Assembly (NCBI GenBank): GCA_023091735.1
Contig: JALKBU010000280.1
Coordinates: 1 to 51,902, forward strand
From: Trichomonas tenax
Lineage: Eukaryota > Parabasalia > Trichomonadida > Trichomonadidae
Direction of reading: 5' to 3'
DNA: 51,902 bases
The notes under the pieces are model-generated. The model saw only the letters and a list, made by a program, of their open reading frames with translations, was not told the DNA's origin and searched no databases. Both the position numbers and the translations under genes were made by a program. Every line of letters starts with the position of its first letter. Position 1 is the first letter of the stretch. Shown here piece after piece: positions 49,645 to 51,902 of this stretch.

Positions 49645-50370
49645 AGAGATTGTTATGGATCGAACAGACTCTAGAATTTTTTCAGAAGAAATTGAATAGT
49701 TTACAATGTCGATCAAAATGGACGATTAAGATCCCAATTTTCATCAAAATGATTATCAGGATTTTTATTTAATTCTCCAGCCATTGGTAACCATTCCATT
49801 GTCTTAATTGGGAAACATAACGATTGTGTAGAATAATGGGCAACAAGGCTAGAATATACAACTGGATCTAAAGTGGGACACGAAACATTTCCATTCAAAA
49901 AAATCAAAATGTGAGGTGGAGCTATCTCGTTAATAATATAAAAAATTAGCCTCCATACGATAAGAAAGACGTTTCTATCAATAAATCCTGCCTGCGCCAA
50001 AAAAATTCCGTAAAAACACAAATTTTACCGCCAAGTTTCAATGGCTCATTATTTCAAGTGAGCAGAACATCTCGCTTCCTCTACCCCGGTTGGTTCCGGC
50101 GAGAGTTTAAAAAGCCTGAGCGCGTTCGTTCAGCGCGTGAAATCCAAGCTCGTGCTGATATTGCAATTGATTTGAGATCGGGGGCTACCCCACACACACA
50201 CACAAATGAGCCCATCCCGCTGAGCAAGCTCAGCTTCGGGCTAGGATAAATGAGCCCAACCCACTCCGTGGGTCGGTCTTATTCTTCTTAACCTGATTAT
50301 ATAACGGTTTTAAATCATTTGTGGATTAAGTTTAATTTTAAAAATATATATTTTTTTAATTATAAGATAA
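49645..50370. other. Transition from V-ATPase upstream region to repeat-bearing DNA
   Basis: About 730 bp. E2F-like words occur at 49994-50001 (GCGCCAAA) and 50027-50035. From 50040 the DNA becomes GC-rich, with an open plus-strand frame to 50249 (SRFLYPGWFRREFKKPERV and more) that has no ATG. A (CA)n run sits near 50190-50205, then two GC-rich hairpins at 50210-50276. Confidence 0.6.
50210..50276. repeat. Pair of GC-rich hairpins, the second with a TCC loop
   Basis: The first hairpin has GCTGAGC and GCTCAGC stems flanked by AGCCC...GGGCT. The second has ACCCAC-TCC-GTGGGT with an outer, partly mismatched AGCCCA/GGTCT. The two are linked by a repeated 'AATGAGCCCA' word. They resemble the loop of the hairpin at 23012-23061. 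Confidence 0.75.
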
Positions 50371-50703
50371 ATGGAGCCAGAGACAGTTTGGAAAAATAAT
50401 AAACGTCATTTAATGTTTAAGGAATTACCAAACAACGTGATGAAGGTTGATTATTTATTTGGCAAAAAATTATTAGATGAATATTGGATAAATAGAAAAG
50501 AACATGCGATAATTAAGAAAAACGTTTATTCAAAACAATTGAAAGATTATAAATACATGATTACGTTAAAATATAAATTATCTGTAAAATTCATTGACAA
50601 AACACGTGATATTTTATACGATGATTTTTTAAATGCATTCGTTAAGGAATGGAATTTACGTGAAAGATATTGCGTTAATTGTTTTAAGAAATACTTCTCG
50701 TAA
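50371..50703 (+). CDS. Orphan AT-rich ORF, possibly mobile-element borne
   Basis: A 110-residue ORF with an ATG at 50371 and a TAA at 50701. It is rich in Lys, Tyr and Asn (MEPETVWKNN near the start, RERYCVNCFKKYFS at the end). It has no family that I recognise. Its codon use is AT-ending and unlike the housekeeping genes upstream. It lies between the GC-rich hairpins and a long field of non-coding repeats, and faces another unfamiliar gene end on the minus strand. This context suggests an accessory element gene such as those in Maverick/Polinton-type elements of trichomonads, but the evidence is circumstantial. It could be a chance frame, though an AT-rich frame of this length with charged, protein-like composition is somewhat unlikely. 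Confidence 0.45.
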   Translation: MEPETVWKNNKRHLMFKELPNNVMKVDYLFGKKLLDEYWINRKEHAIIKKNVYSKQLKDYKYMITLKYKLSVKFIDKTRDILYDDFLNAFVKEWNLRERYCVNCFKKYFS

Positions 50704-50769
50704 ACAGTTGTTATTTTTTGTTTTTGGTTGATTTCGATGTGGAAATGAGGAAATGGGGTAAATTATGAG

Positions 50770-51323
50770 GTGCACCGAGTGCATCATGTTGATGATAGCA
50801 TAGAAAATGCACTTTTGAAAAATCGCTAGTTTGAGCCGAAAAACATGCAAAATTTGAGGATTTACTGGAGTAAATTAGGGGTTGAAAAAGTGCACCGAGT
50901 GCATCGAGTGCACCGGGTCAAAAAAAGTATAAAAAAAGTGTGACAACATGACATTTTGACAACATGACTTTTTGACGACATTTTATCGACAACAGGGGAT
51001 AAATTGACATTTCGTATTAGAAACAGTTGGTTTGTTTGTAAATTTGAGTGAATTCATGAATTTTGATGTCAAGATAAGGATTTAAGGGTATTTATGTTGA
51101 AAATTTGAGGATTTACGGTCATTTATACCGTTTGTTGTCAAAATGTCATGTTGTCAATGTTTTCCATAACTCTTTACTGCACCTGGTGCACTTGGTGCAT
51201 ATAAAGAAATGAGGGTAAATAACGAAAATTCGAGTGAAAAGACATGAAAAACAGTGATTTAGGGGCAAAAATGAAATTTACGACATGGTGCACACGTTAC
51301 GTCTACTTGGTGCACTCGGTGCA
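50770..51323. repeat. 9-bp-phased GTGCAC repeat clusters
   Basis: Boxes of the form GTGCAYCGA recur with 9-bp spacing: 50770-50784 (two boxes), 50890-50918 (three boxes), 51178-51200 (three boxes), 51288-51293 (one) and 51309-51323 (two). The boxes are GC-rich within AT-rich DNA. Confidence 0.85.
50941..51156. repeat. 24-bp perfect inverted repeat, 168 bp apart
   Basis: The word at 50941-50964 (starting TGACAACATGACATTTTG) is the exact reverse complement of 51133-51156. The left arm is followed by related, degenerate TTTGACGACA words up to 50995. Confidence 0.9.
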
Positions 51324-51387
51324 GTTTGAGATTTGAGGTCGTTTATGTTGAAAATTTGATGTTTTGGGGTAAATTTCGATGTCAATG

Positions 51388-51636
51388 TTTGAATTTACGA
51401 CCTCATATGCTTAAAATTTGATGTTTTTAGTTGATTTCGATGTCAAGATTTGAATTTAATGCTTAATAATATACCATGACTAACTAACTAACTAGAAAAA
51501 GAAAGCGAAAGGATTTTATGAGTTAGGAAATTCAAAAATTATTTTTGAGTGTTTACGCTTAAAATTTGATGTTTTGGGTTAAATTATAAGTCAAGATTTG
51601 AATTTACGACCTCATATGCTTAAAATTTGATGTTTT
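51388..51636 (+). repeat. 40-bp direct repeat, offset 209 bp
   Basis: Bases 51388-51427 and 51597-51636 are identical. Partial copies of the same family flank them (51429-51462, 51559-51575). Confidence 0.9.
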
Positions 51637-51715
51637 GAGTAAATCTTGTGTGGAAATGAGGCGTAAATACAGATATGGCCATGTTTTAAATTGATGGGAA
51701 AAATAAATGAAGGGG

Positions 51716-51902
51716 TTATTGATTTCGTTGCTGTTGAGGGTCGTTTAATATTAATGGTTCTTCTTCGACTTCAATGGATTCAACGGTAGCGCTTAAATAC
51801 ATAGGACATAATAATTTTAAATCGTGAAGGTTGGCGTCAACGAGGCGAAATTCAATATTTGACAAAGAATTAACGGGGAGGTATGAAGAAAATTCAATGT
51901 TT
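51716..51902 (-). CDS. C-terminus of an unidentified gene entering from the right edge
   Basis: The minus-strand frame from 51902 to the TAA at 51716-51718 is open for 61 codons and looks protein-like: SSYLPVNSLSNIEFRLVDAN, then HDLKLLCPMYLSATVESIEV, then a polar tail DPQQQRNQ. Alternating hydrophobic beta-strand patterns with the 'F-R-L-x-D-x-N' turn resemble the last strands of viral-type jelly-roll or similar beta proteins, but no family can be named. The gene starts outside the window. Its position beside an orphan ORF and a repeat field suggests that it belongs to the same putative element. Confidence 0.55.
   Translation of the reverse strand, partial: NIEFSSYLPVNSLSNIEFRLVDANLHDLKLLCPMYLSATVESIEVEEEPLILNDPQQQRNQ

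Larger units (their letters stand above)
50704..51715. other. Non-coding repeat field between two convergent gene ends
   Basis: About 1 kb with no long frame on either strand. It holds clusters of GTGCAC boxes at 9-bp spacing, a 24-bp perfect inverted repeat, and diverged copies of a word around AAAATTTGAKGWTTT (for example 50850, 51100, 51352, 51413, 51559, 51621). Confidence 0.7.

Noticed and set aside
49713..50021. Minus-strand frame upstream of V-ATPase H (about 100 codons)
   Set aside because: It begins at TTG just after a TAA, has an ATG only 28 codons from its end, and has no recognisable domain.
50704..51715. CRISPR-like array in the repeat field
   Set aside because: Repeats are neither identical nor evenly spaced with unique spacers, and the sequence is eukaryotic.

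Overview
The window reads as nuclear DNA of an AT-rich, nearly intron-free protist, most likely a parabasalid (trichomonad). The reasons are: long single-exon genes for conserved eukaryotic proteins; a strong preference for CCA/ACA/TCA codons and AAG in well-expressed genes; a giant low-complexity coiled-coil protein of the kind abundant in Trichomonas; several stop codons read as TAAA, a trichomonad poly(A) context; a CCTTT box just before the start of a ribosomal protein gene; and a flagellate SHIPPO-type protein. The genus cannot be fixed by reading alone.
Layout: 2-10477 (+) is the 3' part of a giant coiled-coil gene that runs off the left edge. Then come an alpha/beta hydrolase (+), a six-RRM PABP-like protein (-), a 2471-residue BEACH-WD40 protein (-), an SRRM1-like PWI protein (-), ribosomal protein L18a/eL20 (+), a PGPGQY (SHIPPO) flagellar protein (-), a CHD-type remodeller with a Met-rich tail (+), a possible KATNIP/DUF4457-like protein (+), the UTP10/HEATR1 ribosome-biogenesis HEAT protein (+), a raptor pseudogene (-), a myristoylatable EF-hand protein (+), TAF10 (+) and V-ATPase subunit H (-). 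The last 1.7 kb changes character: GC-rich hairpins, an AT-rich orphan ORF, a 1-kb field of non-coding repeats, and the C-terminus of a gene entering from the right. This may be the edge of a mobile or virus-derived element.
The genes are a eukaryotic housekeeping mixture (chromatin, splicing, transcription, ribosome assembly, translation, membrane traffic, vacuolar acidification, cytoskeleton). They show no operon logic: strands alternate and intergenic gaps are usually 0.2-1.9 kb and about 70% AT.
The most notable observations are: a full-length homologue of the TORC1 scaffold raptor broken by three in-frame stops and one frameshift; an apparently undescribed acidic helical domain of about 70 residues repeated up to six times in the giant coiled-coil protein; a proline-punctuated 52-residue coiled-coil repeat with recent exact internal duplications; several inverted-repeat elements with GC-rich loops; and the 9-bp-phased GTGCAC repeat field at the right edge.
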